From positions 62,001-126,000 of the forward strand of contig JAHCJP010000006.1 of assembly GCA_026126205.1 (NCBI GenBank): a DNA stretch of 64,000 nt, in the 5' to 3' direction. The notes below the pieces were generated by a model. It ran no database searches and was not told the DNA's origin. It worked only from the letters and a program-made list of their open reading frames with translations. The position numbers and the translations under genes were made by a program. Numbering within the stretch: position 1 is the first letter of the stretch; every line of letters starts with the position of its first letter. Shown in pieces: positions 18,460 to 27,222 of the stretch. This stretch comes from Maricaulaceae bacterium (lineage in GTDB: Bacteria > Pseudomonadota > Alphaproteobacteria > Caulobacterales > Maricaulaceae).

Positions 18460-19458
18460 ATGAGTATCAAACGCATGATCCTGAAAACCCTGTGCGCGGC
18501 GGGCGCCGCGGCGATGGCCGCGTCCAATGCGCTGGCGCAGACACCGCCCCCGACCGATGAGTTCTACGCCGGCCCAATGCAGATCACGCTGTTCGCCGGC
18601 CCGAACTTCACCGGCCGCAGCGTGATGCTGAACGCCGAATCCACGAACCTGACCCGCCAGAATTTCAACGACCAGGCGGTGTCGATCCGCATAGACCGCG
18701 GCGCATGGGAAGTGTGCGAGCATTCCGATTTCCGCGGCCAGTGCGTGGTGCTGACGCAAAGCGTCAACAACATCGCCCAGGTGCACCCACGGCTGAACCG
18801 CGAAATCTCCTCGGTGCGCCCAGTTGACGCCTCGCGCCCCGGCCGTCCTGGCGGTCCCGGTGGTCCCGGCGCTGGCCAGGGGCCGCGCACTGGCGCATGG
18901 CTGTTCACCGGCAATAACCTGACCGGCGCACGCTTTGACGTCACCTCGGATATGGCTGACTTCTCGCGCACCAACTTCAATGATCGCGCCAATTCACTGA
19001 TCGTCGCACGCGGCGAAACCTGGGAGTTTTGCGAACACTCCCATTTCCGCGGCCGGTGCATCACCGTGGAAGGCGACAGCGTCGCCAATCTGGGCACCAT
19101 GCGGCTGGGGAACGAACTGTCCTCGGCGCGCCGCATCGACGGCCGCTATGGCGGCGGTTACCCTGGTGGGCCGGGCTGGCAGCGCCTGACCGTCACCGGC
19201 GGGGTGCAAGGCAGTAACGCCACCTTCTTCCCGGCGCCGCAGGTGAACGGTCAGTATATCGACCGCTGCCTGGGTACGGGCGGGCGCGACTGCGACACTG
19301 TCGCCGCCGACGGCGTGTGCCGCGCTGCGGGCTTCCGCGAAGCCGCCTACTTCTCGGTGGACCAAGCCCGGCGCTATCGCACCTGGCATCTGGGTCAGCG
19401 CACCAACTGCACTACCGGCCGCTGCGAGGCGCTGCTCGACGTACTGTGCATCCGCTAA
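18460..19458 (+). CDS. Secreted beta/gamma-crystallin-like protein
   Basis: 332 residues with a signal peptide (about 1-27, ending ALAQ). Two crystallin domains are visible: about 41-121 (ITLFAGPNFTGRSVMLN, then FNDQAVSIRI and CEHSDFRGQCVVL) and about 146-226 (AWLFTGNNLTGARFDV, FNDRANSLIV, CEHSHFRGRCITV), joined by a Gly/Pro-rich linker. Each has a partial calcium motif NDxxxS that lacks the penultimate Ser/Thr, so calcium binding is uncertain. The last 90 residues form a separate Cys-rich module (six Cys) ending in CIR. AAGGAGG lies 6 nt before the ATG at 18460. Confidence 0.85.
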   Translation: MSIKRMILKTLCAAGAAAMAASNALAQTPPPTDEFYAGPMQITLFAGPNFTGRSVMLNAESTNLTRQNFNDQAVSIRIDRGAWEVCEHSDFRGQCVVLTQSVNNIAQVHPRLNREISSVRPVDASRPGRPGGPGGPGAGQGPRTGAWLFTGNNLTGARFDVTSDMADFSRTNFNDRANSLIVARGETWEFCEHSHFRGRCITVEGDSVANLGTMRLGNELSSARRIDGRYGGGYPGGPGWQRLTVTGGVQGSNATFFPAPQVNGQYIDRCLGTGGRDCDTVAADGVCRAAGFREAAYFSVDQARRYRTWHLGQRTNCTTGRCEALLDVLCIR

Positions 19459-19482
19459 GCCGAAGAGCCTGATTGAACAACT

Positions 19483-19510
19483 GGCGCCGCCCTCCGGGGC
19501 GGCGCCTTTT
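19483..19510 (+). terminator. Rho-independent terminator after the crystallin-like gene
   Basis: GGCGCCGCCC, loop TCCG and GGGCGGCGCC form a perfect 10-bp stem, followed by TTTT. It lies 24 nt after the stop of the plus-strand gene and 3 nt before the end of the convergent astB. In the minus direction no T tract follows, so it mainly serves the plus strand. Confidence 0.85.
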
Positions 19511-19513
19511 CAT

Positions 19514-20854
19514 TCAGACGCGCTGGAAGGGGTAGAAATCCCCGCCAAGGCCCATGATGCGCGTCAGTTCGTCCAGCGCGGCCCGGGTCTCGTCCAGCAG
19601 CGCCGGATCGGCGAGTTCGAACGGGGCCAGCGTTTCGCGGTAATGTCTCGTCACCCAACCCGTCAGCGCCTCGTAAAGCGCATCCGTCAACAGCGCGCCG
19701 GGGTTCACCGCCGCCTGCTCTTGATCCGTCAGCACCACGCGCAGACGCAGGCAAGCAGGGCCGCCGCCATTGCGCATCGACTGGCGCACGTCCGCAAAAT
19801 CCACCCGCCCGATCGGGCCGTTGCCGGCGACATGCCGGGCGCACCAGTCGCGCGCACTGACCGTTTCGCGCACCTCTTCCGGCGCCAGCAACACAAGGCG
19901 GTCCTCACCCGGCCAGACCAGAAGCTGGGAGTTGAACAGATAGCTGGAAATGGCGTCCGCTATCGGAACCTCGTCCTGCGCCACCTCCACGAATATCGGC
20001 TCGAACAGCCCTTGCGACGCCTTGCGTATCGCGGCCAGCGCCCCCGCCTTGTTCTCGAAGGCCAGCTCGTGAAAAAACAGCACATTGCGGGTTCCGACGC
20101 AGACCACGTCATTGTGGAAGGCCCCGGCGTCGATGGCGGCCTGCGCCTGGCGGATGAACACGGTGCGCGCCGGGTTCAGCCCGTGGGCGCGGGCGACGGC
20201 CTGACAGGCCTGCAGCGTCTGGCGGGCGGGGTAGCGGCCGGTCCAGCTTTCTTCCGCCTCGCGGCCATAGACGAAAATCTCCACCCCCGGCGCACCATGT
20301 TCGGCGCACAGACGTACATGGTTGGCCGCGCCCTCGTCGGCGAAACCGGCCTGCGGGTGCAATGGCGTATGCGTCACAAAGCGCAACCGGTCAGGGAAAA
20401 TCCGCGCCAGCGCGGTTTGCGTCTGCGCCGCCTCTATCGACCGGTGCAGGGTGGTGACGAGGTTGGCGGGCGTGAAGTGCAGCCGTTCGTCGGACGCATC
20501 CGCGGACGGCGAGACCGTCGCCGCGTTCGCCGCCCACATCGGAGAGGCCGACGCGGCGTTCAACAGCAGGACGGGCGCCGACTTGCCGGCGCGCTCCAGC
20601 ACCTGCGTATCGGTTCCGGTAAATCCGACCACACGCAGAAACGGGACAAACGGACGTTCGTGCGGCGGCAGCACGCCCTGCACAAGGCCAGCGTCCGCCA
20701 GACGCTTCATCTTCGCCAGCCCCTCCAGCGCCGCGCCGCGAGGCGAGGAGACGGCGCCCTGGTTCTTCATGCTGGCGAGATTGCCTTCCGACAGGCCGCC
20801 ATAATTATGGGTGAGGCCGACAAGGCCGTCGAAATTCGCCTCCGCCGCCATCAT
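19514..20854 (-). CDS. astB: N-succinylarginine dihydrolase
   Basis: 446 residues, normal for AstB. It hydrolyses N2-succinylarginine to succinylornithine, ammonia and CO2, the second step of the arginine succinyltransferase pathway in the cytoplasm. Recognisable blocks are NFDGLVGLTHNYGGLSEGN at the N-terminus, AGAFHNDVVCVGTRNVLF in the core and SMRNGGGPACLRLRVVL near the catalytic Cys. Its ATG overlaps the TGA of astD by 4 nt, so it is translationally coupled as the last gene of the operon. Confidence 0.96.
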   Translation of the reverse strand: MMAAEANFDGLVGLTHNYGGLSEGNLASMKNQGAVSSPRGAALEGLAKMKRLADAGLVQGVLPPHERPFVPFLRVVGFTGTDTQVLERAGKSAPVLLLNAASASPMWAANAATVSPSADASDERLHFTPANLVTTLHRSIEAAQTQTALARIFPDRLRFVTHTPLHPQAGFADEGAANHVRLCAEHGAPGVEIFVYGREAEESWTGRYPARQTLQACQAVARAHGLNPARTVFIRQAQAAIDAGAFHNDVVCVGTRNVLFFHELAFENKAGALAAIRKASQGLFEPIFVEVAQDEVPIADAISSYLFNSQLLVWPGEDRLVLLAPEEVRETVSARDWCARHVAGNGPIGRVDFADVRQSMRNGGGPACLRLRVVLTDQEQAAVNPGALLTDALYEALTGWVTRHYRETLAPFELADPALLDETRAALDELTRIMGLGGDFYPFQRV

Positions 20855-22314
20855 CCGTCCACACCCGGAATCGGCATGCGCTCCGGGGTCTGCGCGATCT
20901 GGCTGGCGACGGGAAAAGCGCAGTAATCAGCGGCGTACCAGGCGCTAGGACGCAGATTGCCGGACTTGCCGGGTCCGCCAAAGGGCATGGTGCTGGCCGC
21001 GCCGGGCGTCGGCCGGTTCCAGTTGACCACGCCGGCGCGTACTTCGGCCCAGAACCGGTCCCACAACACGGGATCGTCGCTGACCAGCCCGGCGGACAGG
21101 CCGTAGGCGGTGGCGTTCGCCGCCGCCAGCGCATCGTCGAAGCTCTTCACACGCCGCACCTGCAGCAGCGGGCCGAACACCTCTTCATCCGGAACATCAG
21201 CGCCGGTGACGTCGATCAGGCCGGGGCGCAAGAAGGCCGGGCCGCGATCCATCTGCGTCACGGGGACGACCGGTTTCGCGCCGCGCGCAACCAGATCGTC
21301 CTGCGCCGCCAGAACGCCCTGCGCCGCGCGCGCCGACACAAGTGGCCCCATGAACGGCTCCGGCGCGTCATTCCATGCCCCGACCGGCAGGCGGCGGGCG
21401 AAATCCGCCACCGCTTCCGCCATTGCATCGCCCGCCGCGCCTTCTGCGACGATCAGTCGACGCGCGCAGGAGCAGCGCTGACCGGAGCTGGCATAGGCCG
21501 AATGGATGGCGATGCGCGCCGCCGCCTCGGCGTCCTTCGCATCCCAGACCACAAGCGGGTTGTTGCCGCCCATTTCGAGGGCCAGCATGACGCCCGTGCG
21601 ACCCGCGAACTTCTCGTGGATAAACCTGCCGGTGGGCCAGGAGCCCGTGAACAGCACCCCGTCCAGATCCGGGTGGTCCAGAGCCGCGGCCCCGGTCTCG
21701 CGCGCGCCCTGGATCAGGTTCAGAACGCCGGCGGGCAAGCCCGCCTGCTGCCACAGCCGGACCATGAACTCCGCCACGGCGGGAGTCAGTTCGGACGGCT
21801 TGAACACCGCCGTATTACCGGCGATCAGCGCCGGAACGATATGGCCGTTGGGCAGATGGCCGGGGAAATTATAGGGCCCAAGCACGAACATCACGCCATG
21901 CGGCTTGTGCCGCAGCTGCGCCCGGCCAAAGGCGGTGTCCGACCCGGTCTCGCCGGTGCGTTTCGCGTGGGCGTCCAGCGAAATGGCGATCTTGCCGGCC
22001 ATGGCGGCGGTCTCGCCTTTCGAATCCCACAGCGTCTTGCCGGTCTCACGGCTGATCAGCTCCGCCAGCACGGCGGCGTGCTCCTGCAGCAGCGCCCCAT
22101 AGCGCTCGATGATTGCTTGGCGATCGGCCAGTGGCGTTCGCGCCCAGTCAGGAAAGGCCGCGCGCGCGGCGCGAAAGGCGGCTTCCACGTCGGCGGCATC
22201 CGCCTCAGCGCCCGACCAGACCGTCGCGCCAGTCGCCGGGTCGGCGGAGGCGAATTCAGGCCCCCGCCCCCTTGTCCAGCGGCCGCCGGTGAAAAGCTCG
22301 CCCGTTAGCGTCAT
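20851..22314 (-). CDS. astD: N-succinylglutamate 5-semialdehyde dehydrogenase
   Basis: 487-residue aldehyde dehydrogenase. It oxidises succinylglutamate semialdehyde to succinylglutamate with NAD. The NAD-binding/catalytic blocks are intact: LGPYNFPGHLPNGHI, FKPSELTP, LFTGSWPTGRFIH, LEMGGNNPLVVWD with the general-base Glu, and SSGQRCSCARRLI with the catalytic Cys. The start is the ATG that overlaps the astA stop (ATGA); a longer upstream reading in this frame runs inside astA and was discarded. Confidence 0.96.
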   Translation of the reverse strand: MTLTGELFTGGRWTRGRGPEFASADPATGATVWSGAEADAADVEAAFRAARAAFPDWARTPLADRQAIIERYGALLQEHAAVLAELISRETGKTLWDSKGETAAMAGKIAISLDAHAKRTGETGSDTAFGRAQLRHKPHGVMFVLGPYNFPGHLPNGHIVPALIAGNTAVFKPSELTPAVAEFMVRLWQQAGLPAGVLNLIQGARETGAAALDHPDLDGVLFTGSWPTGRFIHEKFAGRTGVMLALEMGGNNPLVVWDAKDAEAAARIAIHSAYASSGQRCSCARRLIVAEGAAGDAMAEAVADFARRLPVGAWNDAPEPFMGPLVSARAAQGVLAAQDDLVARGAKPVVPVTQMDRGPAFLRPGLIDVTGADVPDEEVFGPLLQVRRVKSFDDALAAANATAYGLSAGLVSDDPVLWDRFWAEVRAGVVNWNRPTPGAASTMPFGGPGKSGNLRPSAWYAADYCAFPVASQIAQTPERMPIPGVDG

Positions 22315-23327
22315 GACCGAATCCATACCCGCGCCGGCTCTCCATCGATCAGGTTCAGCGCCTTCATCGCCGCAGGCTCGATCCAGACGCAATCCTCGTC
22401 CGTCTCCACCAGCGCAAAGCAGGCGCGAAAATCCGCGAAGCGCCCGGTGCTGACCAGCGCCTGTGCCGGCTCGTCCAGCGCGGTAGCGGCGCGCGCAGTC
22501 AACGCCCGGCTTTCGCGGATAGTGCGCACATCGTCCACGGACGCGGACATCAGCGGCCCACCATCGAAAATGTCGATATAGCGATCGTAGGTCAGCCCCT
22601 CCCATTCCAGCAGCTTGCGCGCGCCGGCGCCCGTGGGGTGGGTGACGCCAACCACATCCCGCGCCGCCTTCGGCAGCAGGTCCAGATAGATCGGATGGTT
22701 CGGCATCAGGTCGAGAATGAACTGGTTGTCGGTCTCTGCGCTCATCCGGTCGGCCTCGGCGAAGGTCATGCGGAAGAACGGCCGCGTGACATGGTCGAAG
22801 AATGGCGAGGAGCCGTCCTCCCTCACCACGCCCCGCAATTCAGCCAACACCCGCTTGCCGAAACGCTGCGGCTCCGCTGCGATCAGCATGTAACGCGCCT
22901 GGGCGATTAGTCGCCCGGCGCCGGTGCCGCGCGCCGCCTCGTCCACGAACAGCGATCCCACCTCCGCCGCACCCGCGAAGTCGTTGACCAGCAGCATCAT
23001 TTCCATGTCGAACCGGCGGTCAGCCTCTTTCGACGCCTGGGCGAGGGTGACGATCTTGAAATCGAAATAGGGCTTGGTGACCCCCACCATGTCCTTTACG
23101 GCGGCGCTACCAATCACACGACCGGTCTCCCCGTCCTCCAGCATCAGCTGGTAGGCGGCCTCAACCGGCTTGCCGGCGGCGGATGCGAAAGCCGCCTCGG
23201 ACGCCGCCAGCCGCGCGACCAGCTTGTCCGGCCCCACGGCCAGGCTGGTGAATCCCGGCCCTGCAGCCCTGGCCAGCCCGGCAAGGGCGTCGATGTCACT
23301 GCGGCGCGCCGCGCGAACGACCAGCAT
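22311..23327 (-). CDS. astA: Arginine N-succinyltransferase
   Basis: 338 residues, one subunit type. It transfers succinyl from succinyl-CoA to arginine, committing arginine to catabolism. The N-terminal VVRAARRSDIDALAGLA is the usual beginning of this GNAT-related family; SLFVDEAARGTGAGRLIAQA is the CoA-binding block and PFFDHVTRPFFRMTF is highly characteristic. In some bacteria the enzyme has two paralogous subunits; only one gene is here. It starts 11 nt after the M20 hydrolase gene and overlaps astD by 4 nt. Confidence 0.95.
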   Translation of the reverse strand: MLVVRAARRSDIDALAGLARAAGPGFTSLAVGPDKLVARLAASEAAFASAAGKPVEAAYQLMLEDGETGRVIGSAAVKDMVGVTKPYFDFKIVTLAQASKEADRRFDMEMMLLVNDFAGAAEVGSLFVDEAARGTGAGRLIAQARYMLIAAEPQRFGKRVLAELRGVVREDGSSPFFDHVTRPFFRMTFAEADRMSAETDNQFILDLMPNHPIYLDLLPKAARDVVGVTHPTGAGARKLLEWEGLTYDRYIDIFDGGPLMSASVDDVRTIRESRALTARAATALDEPAQALVSTGRFADFRACFALVETDEDCVWIEPAAMKALNLIDGEPARVWIRS

Positions 23328-23338
23328 GCACGTCCCCT

Positions 23339-24592
23339 TCAGCTAGTTTTCGCAGCCAGTGCGCGGGCGGCGGGCGCGTCGAACCCGCCGCTGGCGAAAC
23401 GGAACAGCATCACCGCCGACAGCTTCGCGCGCTCGGGCAGGCTGGATAGCACCGCATATTCGTCATGCGAATGGATATTCGCGCCACGCACGCCCAACGT
23501 ATCCACATTCGGACAGCCGGCGGCCCACAGATTATTGCCCTCGCATACCCCGCCGGTGTCGGCCCAGCGGATGTCCAGCCCAATAGCCGCCCCGGCGGCG
23601 CGCGTCCATTCGAACATCTGTGCGTTGGCCGGCGTCATCGGTTTCGGCGGGCGTGTGAAGCCGCCGTGCAGCTCGGCGATTATGCCGTCGCGCGCGTTCA
23701 CATCCGCGACCAGCCTGCCCAGTTCGGACAGAACCCAGGCCTGGTCGGCCTCGTCCTTCACCCGCACGTTAAGGCGCGCCACGGCGTTCGCCGGCACCAC
23801 GTTGGGCGGCCCGCCGCCATCAATGCGGGCGAGGTTGAAGGTGACGCCGTCTCGGCGGCCGTTCAGGGCGTCCAGCGCCACGCCGAAGGCGCTGGCGGCG
23901 GCGATGGCGTTGCGCCCTTCATGGTGTGCGCGGCCGGCATGAGCGGCGCGGCCCGTGACTTTCAGCGACCAGTTGCCGCTGCCCTTGCGCGCCCCGGCCA
24001 GCGAGCCGTCGGCCAGCGCAGGCTCATAGGTCATGCCGACATGCGCCCTGGCGCCCAGCGACGCAAGTAGCGGACCGGAGCCGAGCGAACCGATCTCCTC
24101 GTCCGGACTGATCAGCACGTCATAGCCGATATGGTCTTTTTGCGGATGCCGCTCCAGCGCCATAAGCGCGTGCAGCATCACCAGAATGCCGCCCTTCATG
24201 TCCGCTGCGCCCGGCGCGTTGAACCGGCCGGCGTCCAGCATGCGCCCAGTCTGGAACGGGCTGTCAGCTGGGAACACCGTGTCGTGGTGGCCCGTCAGCA
24301 CGATCTTCACCGGTGCGTCCGGGCGAACCCTCATATGGAAGGCTGGCGTATAGGCCCGCTCGTGCAAGGACCCGTCCGCTTCCACTACGGTGGAATGTGC
24401 AAGCTCCGCAGCCCGCGCGTCACCGCCAAGCGGGGCGAAGGCCTCTGCGATCAGCGCCCGCATCCGTTCCAGCCCCGCGGCGTTGTCGCTGCCGGAATTG
24501 ACCGCCACCCATGCTTTCAGGGTTTCGGACATGGCGTCGCCCTGGCCATCCAGCCAGTTCAGCATCTCGTGTTCTGAAGCGGTCAGGTCCAT
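23339..24592 (-). CDS. M20 family metallohydrolase in the ast operon
   Basis: 417-residue cytoplasmic binuclear-zinc hydrolase of the ArgE/DapE/carboxypeptidase G2 class. Metal and catalytic positions are visible in LTGHHDTVFPAD (His, Asp), AADMKGG (Asp), SPDEEIGS (Glu pair), and the C-terminal HSHDEYA; the dimerisation domain with GRAAHAGRAHHEGRNAI is intact. It sits directly upstream of astA (11 nt). These enzymes deacylate N-acyl amino acids, so it may remove succinate from succinylglutamate in place of the absent M14-type AstE; that is inference from position. Confidence 0.85.
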   Translation of the reverse strand: MDLTASEHEMLNWLDGQGDAMSETLKAWVAVNSGSDNAAGLERMRALIAEAFAPLGGDARAAELAHSTVVEADGSLHERAYTPAFHMRVRPDAPVKIVLTGHHDTVFPADSPFQTGRMLDAGRFNAPGAADMKGGILVMLHALMALERHPQKDHIGYDVLISPDEEIGSLGSGPLLASLGARAHVGMTYEPALADGSLAGARKGSGNWSLKVTGRAAHAGRAHHEGRNAIAAASAFGVALDALNGRRDGVTFNLARIDGGGPPNVVPANAVARLNVRVKDEADQAWVLSELGRLVADVNARDGIIAELHGGFTRPPKPMTPANAQMFEWTRAAGAAIGLDIRWADTGGVCEGNNLWAAGCPNVDTLGVRGANIHSHDEYAVLSSLPERAKLSAVMLFRFASGGFDAPAARALAAKTS

Positions 24593-24616
24593 GGTCCGGC
24601 GGTCTTGCGGCGCTCG

Positions 24617-25906
24617 TCAGACGGCGTCCAGCGCCTGCTTCAGGTCTGCGATCAGGTCTGCCGGATCCTCGACACCCACGGAAATCCGAACCAGGCCGGG
24701 TGTGAAGCCCAGCTTTTCACGCAAATCGGCGTCGACGCCGGCATGCGTGGTGGAGCCGGGATGGCAGATCAGTGTTTCTGTGCCGCCAAGACTGACCGCC
24801 AACTTCACCACTTTCAGGGCGTTCAGGAATCGGAAAGCGCCCTCCTGCCCGCCCTTGACGTCGAAGGAAAATGTTGAGCCGTCGGCGCCGCTCTGACGCT
24901 TGTGCAGCTCCGCATCGCGCGATCCCGCCTCCAGGAAGCCCAGGTAGCGGACGCGATCCACCTTTGGATGGACTTTCAGGAACTCCGCTACCGTACGCGC
25001 ACCGGCGAAGGCGGCGTTCATGCGCAACTTCACCGTTTCCAGAGAACGCATCAGCATCCAGGCGGTATGGGGGTCGAGATTGGTGCCGATGGCGCTGCGC
25101 AAGCTGCGCACTGGTGCGAGCGCAGCGGTAGATCCCAAGGCGGCGCCAGCGATCAGGTCGCTGTGTCCGCCGATATACTTGGTCAGCGAGTAGACCAGGA
25201 TATCGACGCCCAGCGCCAGCGGCCTCTGCCCCACCGGGCCGAGGAAGGTGTTGTCCACGACCACCAGCGGGCGATGCCCCTGTTTGTCGCCAATCCAGTC
25301 CGCCAGCCTTACGCAGGCCGTCAGATCGACAAGGTCATTGGTGGGGTTAGTCGGAGTTTCGGTGAATATCACTGTCACTCGCCCCTGGGCCATGGCGGAC
25401 TCGGCCGCGGCGCGCATTTCCACCTCGCCGGCGCCAGCGAAGAACTCGGCGCGTTTGGCGCCGAACCCCGGCATCACCTTGCGAAGCAGAGTTTCCGTGC
25501 CCCCGTAAAGCGGGGTTGAGTGCAGAATCACCGATCCGGCCGGCGCGTGAGCCATCAGTACGGTCGAAATCGCTCCCATCCCGGACGAGAACACCAGAGC
25601 TTCCTCGGCGCCGTCGAACAGCGTCAAGCGGTCCTCAAGCACCTCGATATTCGGATTATTGAAACGCGAATACATCAGGCCGGGCGATTCCGGATCACCC
25701 TCCTGCCGCCTGCCGCCCATGACCCGGAAAAAAGCCGCGCCGTCCTCGGCGCTTTCGAACACGAAGGTGGAGGTGAGGAACACAGGCGCCTTGATCGACC
25801 ATTCCGAGAGCTTCGGATCATAACCGTAGCTCATCATCTGGGTCTCGGGGCTGAGCTTGCGGCCCGCCACTTCCTGCTTGCGATAGCTGGCCTTTGGCTT
25901 GGTCAT
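24617..25906 (-). CDS. Cystathionine gamma-synthase family PLP enzyme
   Basis: 429-residue fold-type I PLP enzyme of the Cys/Met metabolism family. The PLP lysine is in VYSLTKYIGGHSDLIAG; other family blocks are YSRFNNPN, SSGMGAIST, FTETPTNPTN and VSLGGTETLICHPGSTTH. Members include MetB, MetC, MetZ and methionine gamma-lyase; I cannot choose among them. It is 24 nt upstream of the M20 hydrolase, so it may be the first gene of the ast transcript, an unusual partner for arginine catabolism. Confidence 0.85.
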   Translation of the reverse strand: MTKPKASYRKQEVAGRKLSPETQMMSYGYDPKLSEWSIKAPVFLTSTFVFESAEDGAAFFRVMGGRRQEGDPESPGLMYSRFNNPNIEVLEDRLTLFDGAEEALVFSSGMGAISTVLMAHAPAGSVILHSTPLYGGTETLLRKVMPGFGAKRAEFFAGAGEVEMRAAAESAMAQGRVTVIFTETPTNPTNDLVDLTACVRLADWIGDKQGHRPLVVVDNTFLGPVGQRPLALGVDILVYSLTKYIGGHSDLIAGAALGSTAALAPVRSLRSAIGTNLDPHTAWMLMRSLETVKLRMNAAFAGARTVAEFLKVHPKVDRVRYLGFLEAGSRDAELHKRQSGADGSTFSFDVKGGQEGAFRFLNALKVVKLAVSLGGTETLICHPGSTTHAGVDADLREKLGFTPGLVRISVGVEDPADLIADLKQALDAV

Positions 25907-25994
25907 GGAACATGTCCCTGGCTGCGCCGCGCGGGCGGTTTCCGGGTCCCGTTCTGGGCCCCGGGCTGCGCCCGGTCAACCCGCGCACAAAGCA

Positions 25995-26024
25995 GGACGG
26001 CCCGGCTTTGCAGCCGGGCCGTCC
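25995..26024 (-). terminator. Rho-independent terminator after the OmpA-like gene
   Basis: GGACGGCCCGGCT and its exact reverse complement form a perfect 13-bp stem around a 4-nt loop, 26 nt after the OmpA-family stop codon. On the minus strand it is followed by TGCTTTGTG, a short T-rich run. It separates the porin gene from the following PLP-enzyme/ast operon. Confidence 0.75.
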
Positions 26025-26049
26025 CGTTCAGTTCAGGCGTAGCCTGCGC

Positions 26050-27222
26050 CTAGCGGAGGTCGATATTGACTTCCGCGCGGCGGTTCAGCGGCTCGCGGAC
26101 CCCGTCCGGAGTCGGGACCGCGGTGCGGGTCTGACCATACGAGTTGGTCGAGATCGCCGAGGCGGGAACGCCGAGGCGGACCATCTCGTCGCGAACGGAG
26201 CGAGCGCGCCGGTCGCCGAGACCCATGTTGTAAGCGGCCGAGCCCGACGTGTCGGTGTGACCGTCGATCTGGACGCTCGCCACGCCGCAGTTACGCGACT
26301 GGTTGACCGCCTGGTTGATCACGCCGCGGGCCTGATCGGTGAGGTTCGAACGATCCCACTCGAAGTAGACCACGAACTGCACATCCTCGCACGCCGGAGG
26401 CGGCGGTGGAGGCGGAGGCGGAGGCGGAGGCGGAGGCGGCGGAGGCGGCGGAGGCGGAGGCGGAGGCGGAGGCGGCGGCGAAGCAAAGCTGTACCGCAGG
26501 CCGACCCAGCCTTCGTGACCGCGCATCGTGTCGACGTCGAAGCGGCCGTAACGGGCGCCGTCGACGCTGACGAAGCGATACTGGGTGTCCAGAGTCCAGC
26601 GGTCGCCCAGCGACCAGCCGACACCCGCGATCAGCTCATACAAGTGCGTTTCGCGGTTACCACGATAGGTGTGATAACGCGGATCAGCCGCACCCGTATT
26701 GATAATGGGAGTCGTGCCGATGCCCTGGCCCGCGCCATGCGCCGGGTGATACCAGCCGCGCAGCGACCCGTAAGAGCGGGCGTAGCCAATGCCACCGCCC
26801 ACATAAGGAGTATACCAGCTACCCGTGTTGAAGTCGTAGAACAGGCGGACGGTAGCCGACCAGATGTGGAAGCTGCTGATGCTGTCTTCAAAACCACCGA
26901 TCGAGCCGGTGTCGTTGTAGCGGTGGTTGAACGCCAGCTCGGTGCGCCAGTTGCTGGCCCAGTCGTAACCAATGGTCACTTCCTGACGCCAGTCACTCTT
27001 GCCGGAGATGTCGCCCCGGTATGTGCCGACGCCACCAAAACTGTCCGGTGGAACAGTCTCCGTGCACTGCGCGGTGGTGCCGCCGCAACGCACGCTGGTG
27101 TCGCCGGGAGCGCCGTAACCGATGGCGCCGCCGATGTACCAGCCTTCATCCGCCGCGGCGATGGACGGCGCGAGCATGAAGGCCCCGATGGCGGCCGCCG
27201 TAAGTAGCCGTTTTTTCATCAT
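26050..27222 (-). CDS. OmpA family outer-membrane protein with polyproline linker
   Basis: 390 residues. Signal peptide (about 1-24, ending AAAD), an eight-strand-type beta-barrel (about 25-245, aromatic-rich strands, ending VGLRYSFAS), a run of exactly 28 prolines (residues 249-276), then an OmpA C-terminal peptidoglycan-binding domain (about 277-390) with VQIDGHTDTSGSAAYNMGL and NRRAEVNIDLR. The domain anchors the outer membrane to the cell wall. Two ATG codons are adjacent; GGAGGGGGA precedes them. The proline run is encoded mostly by alternating CCG and CCT codons, so it may vary in length by slippage. A longer reading upstream has no signal character. Confidence 0.93.
   Translation of the reverse strand: MMKKRLLTAAAIGAFMLAPSIAAADEGWYIGGAIGYGAPGDTSVRCGGTTAQCTETVPPDSFGGVGTYRGDISGKSDWRQEVTIGYDWASNWRTELAFNHRYNDTGSIGGFEDSISSFHIWSATVRLFYDFNTGSWYTPYVGGGIGYARSYGSLRGWYHPAHGAGQGIGTTPIINTGAADPRYHTYRGNRETHLYELIAGVGWSLGDRWTLDTQYRFVSVDGARYGRFDVDTMRGHEGWVGLRYSFASPPPPPPPPPPPPPPPPPPPPPPPPPPPPACEDVQFVVYFEWDRSNLTDQARGVINQAVNQSRNCGVASVQIDGHTDTSGSAAYNMGLGDRRARSVRDEMVRLGVPASAISTNSYGQTRTAVPTPDGVREPLNRRAEVNIDLR
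26395..26478. repeat. 84-bp proline-codon repeat inside the OmpA-like gene
   Basis: Twenty-eight consecutive proline codons, read on the minus strand mainly as alternating CCG and CCT with a few doublets of CCG and one CCA. The near-regular 6-bp periodicity makes it a candidate for replication slippage. Every unit changes linker length by two residues and keeps the frame. Confidence 0.9.

Noticed and set aside
26395..26478. Short regular repeat considered as a CRISPR-like array
   Set aside because: No spacers; it is the in-frame proline run of the OmpA-like protein.
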